Part shown: in pieces, positions 7,991 through 14,913 of the stretch
Layout: each line of letters begins with the position of its first letter
How positions within the stretch are numbered: the first letter of the stretch is position 1
DNA from: Anaerotignum sp.
GTDB taxonomy: Bacteria; Bacillota; Clostridia; Lachnospirales; Anaerotignaceae
Direction: 5' to 3'
Assembly (NCBI GenBank): GCA_020024265.1
Contig: JAHHTW010000031.1
Coordinates: forward strand, 1 to 18,425
DNA length: 18,425 nt
Translations under genes and position numbers: made by a program
The notes under the pieces: model-generated
Database searches by the model: none
The model's input: the letters and a program-made list of their open reading frames with translations, nothing else
What the model was told of the DNA's origin: nothing

Positions 7991-8025
7991 AAAAAATGGT
8001 GTGAGCATATCACACCATTTTTTTT
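7991..8025 (+). terminator. Terminator of the cdaA operon
   Basis: A perfect 14-bp stem (TGGTGTGA core with flanking A/T pairs) with a 5-nt loop GCATA runs into eight T. It sits 56 nt past the lipoprotein stop. It can also act on the minus strand because of the A-run on its left side. Confidence 0.9.
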
Positions 8026-8107
8026 GTGCAATGGAACAAAGCGCTGGATATGCCGAGGGGACAGCACAGTGTTTGCCTCAGGCAAAATGATGCGGTCACA
8101 TGTTTGC

Positions 8108-8158
8108 AGAAAAAGAAAACAGCAGGTTTCATGGCGATGTGCCGATGCAACCTGCTGT
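8108..8158 (-). terminator. Probable terminator of the MCP gene
   Basis: A 10-bp perfect stem ACAGCAGGTT/AACCTGCTGT (8119-8128 with 8149-8158) encloses a small GGC/GCC inner stem. On the minus strand it is followed by TTTTCTTTTTC. It lies about 115 nt past the MCP stop codon. Confidence 0.65.
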
Positions 8159-8273
8159 GTATCTGTTTCTTTATGTATCTATGGACTGCAAGAAGTCCTT
8201 TGTGTGTCATACAATATATGACCAACCATTGCAAAACACAGTCAGCCCATGTGATGTCCTGATTGTATTTGTA

Positions 8274-9989
8274 TTACATCGTCATATTGTCTGTGTAATC
8301 CTCAAAAGCACTGTAATCCTTTAAGAATTTGAACTGCTGGAGTGCAGATTTCATCATTTCTGCCTGTCCGTTGAGTTCCTCGCTGGCAGCTGCACTTTCC
8401 TCCGCAGTAGCAGAAGTGGTCTGTACGACGCAGGAAATCTGCGTTACATTAGAGGAAATCTGCTGTATGGATTCGGACTGTATTGTGGAAGCGTCTGCAA
8501 TGCTACTTGCCTTTGCAATGATTTCTTCTGCATATGTGGTGACATCTGCAAAAGCCTTTTCTGTACGTCCTACCAATTCTTCCCCATATTTGATTTGCTG
8601 CAAAGAGTTTTCAATCAGTTCTGTGGTTTCTTTTGCAGCAGTAGCGGATTTCTGTGCCAAGTTTCTTACTTCGTCAGCAACAACTGCAAAGCCTTTTCCG
8701 GCAGAGCCTGCTCTTGCGGCTTCTACAGCGGCATTGAGTGCCAGTACGTTTGTTTGGAATGCAATATCGTCAATTACCTTAATGATTTTCTGAATGCTTT
8801 CCGAGGATTTGGAAATATTCTGAATGGCTTCGCCCATTTGCTGCATTTCTTCTTTGCTCTGGTTGATGACTTCGCTGGCTTGTGCGCCTAAGCGGTTTGC
8901 ATCTTGAGAGTATGCGGTTGTTGCAGTAATCTGTTCTGTGATATCTGCAATGCTGGCGGACAAGTCCTGAAGGCTTTGTGCCTGTTCTGTTGCACCCTGT
9001 GCCAATGTCTGTGAGCCGCTGGCAACCTGACTGGAGCCGACATTTACCTGCTCTGCGTTTGTTTGCAGCTCCATCAAAGTACGGTTCATATTTGCCTGGA
9101 AATATTGAATGCTCTGCTGGATATGTGCGAAGTCGCCCAAGAATTGCATATCGCTTTTTGTAGAAAAATTGCCTTCTGCAAAATTGGTCATAACAGCATC
9201 AATTTCACGGATATATTTGCTCAGCTCCTGCATAGAGAAATTCATATTTTTTGCAAGCTCACCAAATTCGTTTTGTGCGTCATATTGAACATATGTATCC
9301 AGATCGCCTCTGGAAAGTGCCTGCACAGAATTCATGATATGATTGGTACCTTCTATGATATTTTTTGTGGTTTTCAGTGCGAAAACAATGCTGACTACAA
9401 CAACGATGATAAAAGAAATAATGGAGAGCGCCAGCAGTGCAAAGAATAGTGTATTTCCGTTTGTGTTCTTTTTTTCTCTTTCCTGCATTACTGCATTGTC
9501 AATGTCTTTTACAATAGAAACCATATTTACAAGTGCGGGAGAACACTCTTTGGAAATGATTTCAGCTGCTCTATTGATGTCATTGGCATCCATAGCGGAA
9601 ATTACCTTTTCCGCAATCAAAAACCAAGAACGAAATGCTTCTTCGTATTTTTGTGCCAAGCCATCTTCTGTACCATGTGTGTTTTTGAAGATTTCTATTT
9701 GCTGTTCGATTATGGCAGTACTATTTTGCACACCTTCTTCCAATGCTTTGCGTTTTTGCGGATCGGTGGTAATGATCATTTCACGTAAATTACGGGCAGC
9801 AATATTTGCCTGCAAACGACAGTTTTTAACCGCTATTTCCGCAGCTACCGTAGAATCCATGATATCTTCGGTTATATGGTGGGTGGTAAGCAGACCGGAG
9901 ATATTGACGGCAGTGATCATTGTCGTCAAGAGTATGATGGTAGCAAATACGGTTAATAAATACTGTTTTAGCTTTTTTTTGTGAAACAT
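8274..9989 (-). CDS. methyl-accepting chemotaxis protein
   Basis: A 571-aa transmembrane chemoreceptor that passes ligand signals to CheA/CheW. TM1 is at about 9-33. The extracytoplasmic four-helix-bundle domain (about 35-175) resembles the 4HB_MCP type, with RLQANIAARNLREMI as first helix. TM2 is at about 180-205. HAMP follows (about 206-258), then a second HAMP-like linker (about 260-312) and the signalling domain. The hairpin tip IDDIAFQTNVLALNAAVEAA (from about 406) is highly conserved. No C-terminal CheR-tethering pentapeptide is seen; the protein ends in an acidic tail DYTDNMTM. AGGAG lies 9 nt before the ATG. The gene stands alone, with no chemotaxis or flagellar genes nearby. Its ligand cannot be deduced. 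Confidence 0.95.
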   Translation of the reverse strand: MFHKKKLKQYLLTVFATIILLTTMITAVNISGLLTTHHITEDIMDSTVAAEIAVKNCRLQANIAARNLREMIITTDPQKRKALEEGVQNSTAIIEQQIEIFKNTHGTEDGLAQKYEEAFRSWFLIAEKVISAMDANDINRAAEIISKECSPALVNMVSIVKDIDNAVMQEREKKNTNGNTLFFALLALSIISFIIVVVVSIVFALKTTKNIIEGTNHIMNSVQALSRGDLDTYVQYDAQNEFGELAKNMNFSMQELSKYIREIDAVMTNFAEGNFSTKSDMQFLGDFAHIQQSIQYFQANMNRTLMELQTNAEQVNVGSSQVASGSQTLAQGATEQAQSLQDLSASIADITEQITATTAYSQDANRLGAQASEVINQSKEEMQQMGEAIQNISKSSESIQKIIKVIDDIAFQTNVLALNAAVEAARAGSAGKGFAVVADEVRNLAQKSATAAKETTELIENSLQQIKYGEELVGRTEKAFADVTTYAEEIIAKASSIADASTIQSESIQQISSNVTQISCVVQTTSATAEESAAASEELNGQAEMMKSALQQFKFLKDYSAFEDYTDNMTM

Positions 9990-10023
9990 TGTGTTCTACT
10001 CCTTTTCTTTGACGTTTTGCGTT

Positions 10024-10051
10024 ACAATACCCCAAATTTTCATAAAATCAA
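10024..10051 (-). promoter_or_regulatory. Proximal candidate promoter of the MCP gene
   Basis: On the minus strand: -35 TTGATT (10051-10046), 16-bp spacer, -10 TATTGT (10029-10024). It would give a short leader of about 28 nt. Match quality is moderate. It does not fit a SigD/FliA promoter (TAAA and GCCGATAT). Confidence 0.4.
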
Positions 10052-10202
10052 GCACGCAAAAAAAAGTGTTGTCATAGGCACAATACATCTGAACAAGAGG
10101 CAAAGTAGTTTCAGTGATTGAGGCAAAGATGAGTTAAAATTGCGGACAAGCTTCATAAAAAACTATGCGGTATTGTCTTAAGAGATGTGTTGAATTTCGT
10201 GA

Positions 10203-10244
10203 GAATGGATGCCATTTGAACCCCAAAGCAAGCGGCAGCCATTC
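10203..10244 (-). other. Hairpin at the start of the long MCP leader
   Basis: GAATGG pairs with CCATTC (6 bp), then after a 2x2 internal loop GCC pairs with GGC, closing a 20-nt loop. It lies directly after the distal promoter at 10255-10283, so it would form the 5' end of that transcript. It has no T-tract and no family assignment. Confidence 0.35.
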
Positions 10245-10254
10245 GATTGAGAAA

Positions 10255-10283
10255 AGTATATCGCACATTACAAAAAAAGACAA
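10255..10283 (-). promoter_or_regulatory. Distal SigA-type promoter upstream of the MCP gene
   Basis: On the minus strand: -35 TTGTCT (10283-10278), exactly 17 bp, -10 TATACT (10260-10255). It is a better match than the proximal site. It would start an RNA with about 260 nt of leader before the MCP start codon, or a separate small RNA. Confidence 0.55.
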
Positions 10284-10487
10284 GTACTGCTTTGTATTTC
10301 TAGAATTTGACATAAAATCTTAACAAAAAATTTATACATATAAGAAAAATGTATATCCAAATATACAATCAGCAACGAATGCCGTATGGTTTTTGCGCTC
10401 AATGTTTGATAAAAAATACAAATCTGTTTTTCTGTAAAGGCAATAGAAGGAGCGTTTTTCAAGACAAGCCATTCTAATTAAAATGAG

Positions 10488-10527
10488 ACACCCCGTTGGA
10501 TACAGGCAAGTGTATCCAACGGGGTGT
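10488..10527 (-). terminator. 17-bp perfect hairpin after the EFR1 gene
   Basis: Bases 10488-10504 and 10511-10527 are perfect inverted complements (17 bp, core ACCCCGTTGGATAC) around a 6-nt loop. It starts 25 nt past the stop of the minus-strand EFR1 gene, where a terminator is expected. The tail is weak (CTCATTTTAATT on the minus strand), so it may act partly as an RNA-stabilising hairpin. Confidence 0.6.
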
Positions 10528-10552
10528 ACTTTGCTCCCTAAGGGATGCTTGT

Positions 10553-11368
10553 TTATACAAAATATTCCGGATCTGCACGTCTTTCATACATTTCCTCAAG
10601 TTCTTCTTTATGATAGATGTATCCGGGATCATCGAAATACTTAGACTGTGTGGGACAGGCCTTTATGCAGGCACAGCATTTGATACAGATGCCGGTGCAG
10701 TCGTATGTAGTTGTATCAATAGATCCCATGGGACAAACCTTTGCACAAATCCCACATCTGCAACAATCATCCTTTGTCTTTGGTTTTACCTTTCGGATGT
10801 CGATGTGTTCCCCGTGCCGATCCTGTGGCTTGAAATAAGGGCGGATGGGTACTGCCCCCTTGACATATGCAGGCTCTGTATAAATCCAGTCACTGGTGAG
10901 TTTTTCAGCAATTTTTTGTGCAAAATCATGCATGGCAGCGTAATCCTTCTCATCCGGTCTGCCCCCTGCCAATGTAGTGGAAAAGGAATGTTCGCTTACA
11001 AAAGCGCCGCCTGCAACGCTGCGCAAGCCGTCCTCCTCCAGAAGATTGCGCAGTTCTATGAGTGCATCGTCATAATTACGGTTGCCAAAGGATACTATGG
11101 CAACGGCATAAGCGTTGTTGCCCACAATGGTTTTCAAAAAAGGAAGCAATACATTTGGTACACGCCCGGCAATGACAGGTGTGCCACACAATACAAGATC
11201 TGTTTCACAAAATGTATATACCTGCTCTCTTGACTGAGGGGAAGTGAAGGAAAGCTCCTCCATTGGTACCTGCAAGCGTGCTGCAACATCGGCAGCAACG
11301 GTAGTGACGGCTTTCTTTGTGCCGCCTGTGGGGCTGAAATACATTGCCCAGACTTTTTTGATTTCCAT
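10553..11368 (-). CDS. EFR1-family flavodoxin/ferredoxin fusion protein
   Basis: A 271-aa cytoplasmic redox protein of the EFR1 type frequent in Clostridia. The N-terminal flavodoxin-like domain (1 to about 165) begins with an FMN phosphate loop YFSPTGGTKK (10-19) and has CGTPVIAGRVPN and VSFGNRNYDDA loops. The C-terminus carries two 4Fe-4S motifs: C202-x2-C205-x2-C208-x3-C212-P and C228-x2-C231-x2-C234-x3-C238-P. Both clusters are complete. It probably shuttles electrons between FMN and the ferredoxin clusters; its partner is not evident. AGGAG lies 11 nt before the ATG. It has its own promoter, diverges from the LCP gene and ends at the 17-bp hairpin, so it is monocistronic. The family is clear; the reaction is unknown. 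Confidence 0.9.
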   Translation of the reverse strand: MEIKKVWAMYFSPTGGTKKAVTTVAADVAARLQVPMEELSFTSPQSREQVYTFCETDLVLCGTPVIAGRVPNVLLPFLKTIVGNNAYAVAIVSFGNRNYDDALIELRNLLEEDGLRSVAGGAFVSEHSFSTTLAGGRPDEKDYAAMHDFAQKIAEKLTSDWIYTEPAYVKGAVPIRPYFKPQDRHGEHIDIRKVKPKTKDDCCRCGICAKVCPMGSIDTTTYDCTGICIKCCACIKACPTQSKYFDDPGYIYHKEELEEMYERRADPEYFV

Positions 11369-11417
11369 AAAAAGGTTCGCTCCTTTCTTTTTTCAAAAAT
11401 GGTTCTTGTTTTTTCAT

Positions 11418-11445
11418 ATTATAACATAATTCTTTTTTGTAGCAA
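11418..11445 (-). promoter_or_regulatory. Promoter of the EFR1 gene
   Basis: On the minus strand: -10 TATAAT (11423-11418) preceded by TGT, making an extended -10. A -35-like TTGCTA lies at 11445-11440 with a 16-bp spacer. A perfect TTGACA also lies at 11463-11458 but is 34 bp away, too far to pair with it. Confidence 0.7.
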
Positions 11446-11587
11446 AGCAGTATGTTTTGTCAACGATCCATCACCCAAAGGCAATGGGCTGTGCCTGCAA
11501 CAAACGAAAGGATTTTATTTATGAATATTTTCGGTATGGTATTTTTTTGTATTTTTCTTAAGAAGTGACAAAAAGACACATTTTTCA

Positions 11588-11616
11588 TTGTTTTTTTTTA
11601 TGCATGGGCGTATAAT
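11588..11616 (+). promoter_or_regulatory. Promoter of the LCP gene
   Basis: A consensus -10 TATAAT (11611-11616) has TTGTTT at 11588-11593 with 17 bp between. The leader to the TTG start would be about 50 nt. Confidence 0.7.
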
Positions 11617-11659
11617 AAAAAAACATGTGGTTTTTTGTTTATAAAAAATAAAAGAAGAT

Positions 11660-11664
11660 GGAGG
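11660..11664 (+). promoter_or_regulatory. Shine-Dalgarno GGAGG that sets the LCP start at TTG
   Basis: GGAGG lies exactly 8 nt before TTG 11673. The upstream in-frame ATG at 11658 overlaps this site and has no ribosome site of its own, so TTG is the likely start. Confidence 0.7.
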
Positions 11665-11672
11665 CGACTTGC

Positions 11673-12737
11673 TTGAAAAAGAAACGCAAAAAACACCGAT
11701 TGCGCAGCCTATATTTCAAAACATTGTTCATTACACTAGGCGTGCTGCTTGCATTGCTGCTGATGGCATATGGCATTTTTGCATATGCATTGGGCGGACT
11801 GAACCGTACAACGGTAGACGAAAGCAAGCTATCAATCAATGCCGGTCTGGCACAGAACAATGATAAGGTTATCAATATTGCATTGTATGGGATTGATTCC
11901 AGAGATCATGACTTTGTGGGGCGTTCGGACGCAATTTTGATTGCTTCGTTTGATTACAAGCATGCAAAAATCAAATTGGTATCTGTGGCACGTGATACAT
12001 ATGTAGATATTCCCGATCATGGAAAGACAAGAATCAATCATGCATATTCTTATGGCGGGCCGGAGCTGGCAATTCAAACATTGAACGAAACATTTGCATT
12101 GGATATCACGGATTATGTTACGGTCAACTTTGACTCTTTGGCGGAAATCATTGATGAAATGGGCGGTGTGGATATTGATGTTACCGAAAAAGAACGGCAG
12201 CAAATCAATGCGTATTTGTTGGCAGGCGAGCCTCTGAGAGAAACAGGTATGGTGCATTTGAATGGGCCTCAGGCAGTAAGCTATGCACGTATTCGTAAGA
12301 TCGACAGCGATACCATGCGTGCAAGCAGACAGCGTGAGGTATTGGAATGTCTGTTTGAAAAGGCAAAGAACATCAACCCTATGGAATATCCATCCTATAT
12401 CCGAAAATTGGGTACATGGGTGGAAACATCTTTGACAAACGATGAAATTCTGGGATTGGCAAGTATTGCGGCAAAGACTGGACTGACATTGGAAAATGAC
12501 GGGTTCCCCAACGATTATATCAAAAGTGATGGCGGATTGGTTGGTGGCGCATGGTACTTTATGTATGATTTGGATTATGCAACGGCAATGCTGCATGCAT
12601 TCCTTTATGATGATGTACCCTTTGAATACTATGGGCTGAACGAGGAGGAAATTACGGCACTCAAAAACGGCGTTGCCCGTGAGGATTTGGATGAGCTTTC
12701 CACGATGGAAGAAGAAACTGGAGAATCGGATCAGTAA
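11673..12737 (+). CDS. LCP-family (LytR-CpsA-Psr) cell wall ligase
   Basis: A 354-aa membrane-anchored LCP phosphotransferase. Such enzymes move undecaprenyl-linked polymers (teichoic acid, capsule, other glycans) onto peptidoglycan. A strongly basic N-terminus (KKKRKKHRLR) is followed by one TM helix (about 18-42), then the extracellular LCP domain (about 70-230). LCP signatures are IALYGIDSRD, GRSDAILIASFD, SVARDTYVDIP, TRINHAYSYGG, VDFDSLAEIIDEMGGVDIDV-like (here VNFDSLAEIID and GGVDIDV), and YARIRKIDSDTMRASRQR. The conserved Arg and Asp residues that bind the lipid pyrophosphate are present. The start is taken as TTG 11673; an ATG at 11658 would add 5 residues. The C-terminal acidic tail is low-complexity. 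It is monocistronic and its polymer substrate is unknown. Confidence 0.92.
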   Translation: MKKKRKKHRLRSLYFKTLFITLGVLLALLLMAYGIFAYALGGLNRTTVDESKLSINAGLAQNNDKVINIALYGIDSRDHDFVGRSDAILIASFDYKHAKIKLVSVARDTYVDIPDHGKTRINHAYSYGGPELAIQTLNETFALDITDYVTVNFDSLAEIIDEMGGVDIDVTEKERQQINAYLLAGEPLRETGMVHLNGPQAVSYARIRKIDSDTMRASRQREVLECLFEKAKNINPMEYPSYIRKLGTWVETSLTNDEILGLASIAAKTGLTLENDGFPNDYIKSDGGLVGGAWYFMYDLDYATAMLHAFLYDDVPFEYYGLNEEEITALKNGVAREDLDELSTMEEETGESDQ

Positions 12738-12741
12738 TACA

Positions 12742-12797
12742 AAAGCGGTATGACTTTGGTTGTACCGCTTTCGTGCGCTTGCAGGCGAAGTTTTTTA
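12742..12797 (+). terminator. Probable terminator region after the LCP gene
   Basis: A 9-bp stem AAAGCGGTA/TACCGCTTT (12742-12750 with 12763-12771) lacks an immediate T-tract. A second short stem built on CGC/GCG then runs into TTTTTT at 12792. The two together probably end the LCP transcript, though neither is ideal. Confidence 0.5.
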
Positions 12798-12829
12798 CAT
12801 TGTTTGGTATATCGTTTCTTTGGAAAATA

Positions 12830-12838
12830 TGTTATAAT
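12830..12838 (+). promoter_or_regulatory. Extended -10 promoter of the tmk operon
   Basis: TGTTATAAT is a full extended -10. The region 17 bp upstream has no recognisable -35. Predicted leader to tmk is about 48 nt. Confidence 0.6.
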
Positions 12839-12892
12839 ATTTCAGAACAATCATAAGAGGAATGAAAAATATGTAATTTTCAGGAGGGTATC

Positions 12893-13528
12893 ATGCGAGG
12901 GTATTTTCTTTCGGTAGAGGGCGGCGACGGCAGCGGGAAGTCCACACAAATCAAAAAAATCATTGCATATTTGCAGGAAAAAGGTCTGGAAGTGGTGTTT
13001 ACAAGAGAGCCGGGCGGTACGGATATTGGAGAAAAGATTCGAGAGCTGATACTCAATCCTTCTCATCAGGAAATGACGGCAAAAACAGAAATGCTGTTGT
13101 ATGCCGCAAGCCGTGCCCAGCATGTAGAAGAAAAGATATTGCCTGCGCTTGCGGCAGGAAAGGTCGTACTGAGTGATCGCTTTACCGATTCCAGTATGGC
13201 ATATCAGGCATATGGACGAAATCTTGGAGATATGGTGCGTGTGGTAAACGAGATTGCAACCAATCGGCTCAAACCCGATCTCACCATTTTTCTGGAGATT
13301 TCACCAAAAGATGGTATGGCACGCAAACAAAATCAAAAAGCACATACCTTAGATCGTATGGAGCAGGAGCAGATGGCATTCCATGAAAGAGTGGCTATGG
13401 GATATGATGCCATTTGTCAACAAGAACCCAAAAGAATTTGCCGCATTGATGCAACACAGACGATGGATGCGGTTTTTGCACAAATTCAAACAGCATTGGA
13501 TGCTTTGTTGGTATCCAATGCAGTATGA
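12893..13528 (+). CDS. tmk: thymidylate kinase
   Basis: A 211-aa dTMP kinase forming dTDP from dTMP and ATP for DNA synthesis. The P-loop is EGGDGSGKST (9-18), the substrate loop TREPGGT (37-43), the DRF motif SDRFTDSSMAYQ (94-105, with the dTMP-contacting Asp-Arg), and a lid region rich in basic residues near 143-155 ending LDRME. Length is normal. AGGAGGG lies a few bases before the ATG. It is the first gene of a compact operon ending at 17757, in the same order as in Bacillus subtilis (tmk, then yaaQ). A 44-nt gap separates it from darA. Confidence 0.96.
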   Translation: MRGYFLSVEGGDGSGKSTQIKKIIAYLQEKGLEVVFTREPGGTDIGEKIRELILNPSHQEMTAKTEMLLYAASRAQHVEEKILPALAAGKVVLSDRFTDSSMAYQAYGRNLGDMVRVVNEIATNRLKPDLTIFLEISPKDGMARKQNQKAHTLDRMEQEQMAFHERVAMGYDAICQQEPKRICRIDATQTMDAVFAQIQTALDALLVSNAV

Positions 13529-13572
13529 TGTTTGTGTAAAAATAGGGACGATATGGAAAGGGGCTGCATAAT

Positions 13573-13899
13573 ATGAAACTGATTATTGCAATTTTACAGG
13601 ACGAAGATGCTGTAGAAGTGATCGCACATTTGAACGATGCAGAAATACAGGTGACCAGACTGGCGACAAAGGGTGGCTTTTTGCGCAGTGGGAACACCAC
13701 ATTGATGACCGGTATCCCAGACGATATGGTGGATACCGCACTGAAAATCATTGAAGACAATAGCAAAGCCAGAACACAGTATACCTCTATGCCCTCTACC
13801 TGTGGCGCCATGCATGGATTTATTTTGGCACCCATTGAAGTAAAAATCGGCGGTGCAACCGTATTTGTACTGGATGTGGAACAGTTCCACAAATTTTAA
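13573..13899 (+). CDS. darA: PII-like c-di-AMP receptor DarA (YaaQ/PstA)
   Basis: A 108-aa cytoplasmic PII-like trimeric signal protein that binds cyclic di-AMP. Family features visible are the start MKLIIAILQDEDA, the segment VTRLATKGGFLRSGNTTLM (27-45) that forms part of the nucleotide site, GIPDDMVDTALKII, and a C-terminal GGATVFVLDVEQFHKF. Length matches the family. Its downstream target is not established in any species. A GGAAAGGGG-like site precedes the ATG. It lies between tmk and holB, as in Bacillus; yaaR, which separates it from holB there, is missing. CdaA, the producer of the ligand, is encoded about 9 kb upstream in this same window. Confidence 0.94.
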   Translation: MKLIIAILQDEDAVEVIAHLNDAEIQVTRLATKGGFLRSGNTTLMTGIPDDMVDTALKIIEDNSKARTQYTSMPSTCGAMHGFILAPIEVKIGGATVFVLDVEQFHKF

Positions 13900-13902
13900 G
13901 CC

Positions 13903-14913
13903 ATGGTACGGGATACAAAACCGCAATATCGCTTTTCAGATCTATATGGGCATACACAATTGGCATCATATTTGCAGCAAGCAATCCAGCACAAGCATGT
14001 GACACATGCGTATTTGTTTTGTGGTATGGCAGGAATCGGAAAACACCTGATGGCATCCATATTTGCAAAGGCGCTGCTTTGTGAGCAGGGCAATGCGCAG
14101 CCATGTGGTGTTTGCAAAAGCTGTACGACGTTTGATGCCGGTACCCATCCGGATGTGATTTTTGTAAAAGCGGAGAAAAAGAGCCTTGGTGTCGATGAGG
14201 TACGAGAAAAAATTATAGAGGATATAGGAATCAAGCCCTATCGTTATGCGCATAAGGTATATATCATAGAACAGGCAGATTTGATGACGCCCCAAGCACA
14301 AAATGCACTGCTCAAAACATTGGAGGAACCACCGGAGTATGCACACATCCTGCTTTTGGCAGAGAAACAAGATGCGTTTTTACAGACCATATTATCCCGT
14401 GTGGTTGTTTTGCAGCTACGTCCGCTTTCGGAATCGTTGGTGATACGGTATTTGCAGGATAAAAAAGCCCTGACAAAAGAACGGGCTGCGGTATATGCAG
14501 CATATGCACAGGGAAGCATTGGGCAGGCGCTGCTTTTGCTTGAGGATACGGATTTTGCACAAATGCGTCAGGATGTGCTGCAAAAGCTGCAAAGCATACA
14601 ACAGGTATCGGAAGCAACGGTCTTTCTGTGGGCAAAGGAATGGGAAGCATATAAAGAGGATTGGCGATTTTTGGATATCATACAGCTATGGTATCGGGAT
14701 TTGCTGATTGCAAAACGCTTGCAAGATCCGGAATATCTGATACAAAAGGATATGCAGCATGAGATTTTTGCCTGTGCAACAGAACCGGCATATGAGCTGG
14801 TACGAAAAGCCGAAGCGGCGCAAAATGCGAAAATGCGGCTTTCACAAAATGCAAATTTTCGGCTCACCGTGGAGGTGCTGCTGATGGAATTGAAGGAGAC
14901 ACGAACTAGATGA
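13903..14913 (+). CDS. holB: DNA polymerase III subunit delta'
   Basis: A 336-aa AAA+ clamp-loader subunit that helps load the beta sliding clamp onto DNA. The nucleotide loop is GMAGIGKHLMA (41-51), a Walker A with His instead of Ser/Thr, so ATP hydrolysis is doubtful, as in delta' proteins elsewhere. A zinc module follows (C60, C68, C71, C74), then KVYIIEQADLMTPQAQNALL and KTLEEPPEY, typical of the DnaX/HolB family. The sensor motif reads SRV rather than the usual SRC. The ATG lies 3 nt after the darA stop and no strong ribosome site is seen, so translation is probably coupled to darA. The stop overlaps the ricT start (ATGA). Confidence 0.93.
   Translation: MVRDTKPQYRFSDLYGHTQLASYLQQAIQHKHVTHAYLFCGMAGIGKHLMASIFAKALLCEQGNAQPCGVCKSCTTFDAGTHPDVIFVKAEKKSLGVDEVREKIIEDIGIKPYRYAHKVYIIEQADLMTPQAQNALLKTLEEPPEYAHILLLAEKQDAFLQTILSRVVVLQLRPLSESLVIRYLQDKKALTKERAAVYAAYAQGSIGQALLLLEDTDFAQMRQDVLQKLQSIQQVSEATVFLWAKEWEAYKEDWRFLDIIQLWYRDLLIAKRLQDPEYLIQKDMQHEIFACATEPAYELVRKAEAAQNAKMRLSQNANFRLTVEVLLMELKETRTR

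Larger units (their letters stand above)
10052..10487. other. Gene-free interval upstream of the MCP gene
   Basis: About 435 bases without a credible gene. AT-rich on its right side. It holds the distal MCP promoter and hairpin described separately. On the plus strand it has a perfect -35 hexamer TTGACA (10307-10312) with a poor -10 (TTTATA at 18 bp or TATACA at 20 bp). There is also an orphan AGAAGGAGCG ribosome-site-like stretch at about 10444-10453 with no start codon after it. Short open frames on both strands lack ribosome sites and protein-like composition. Confidence 0.5.

Noticed and set aside
10051..10060. AGCACGCAAA, reminiscent of part of the c-di-GMP-I riboswitch
   Set aside because: It is on the strand opposite to the MCP gene and the rest of the conserved motif (GACGCAAAGCC and the tetraloop receptor) is absent.
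10268..10462. 64-aa minus-strand frame in the gene-free interval
   Set aside because: No ribosome site precedes the ATG, the composition is AT-driven, and its 3' part overlaps the distal MCP promoter.
10496..11233. Long plus-strand open frame (245 aa) opposite the EFR1 gene
   Set aside because: It lies antisense to a gene with clear flavodoxin and ferredoxin motifs, is cysteine-rich only because it mirrors that frame, and has no ribosome site.
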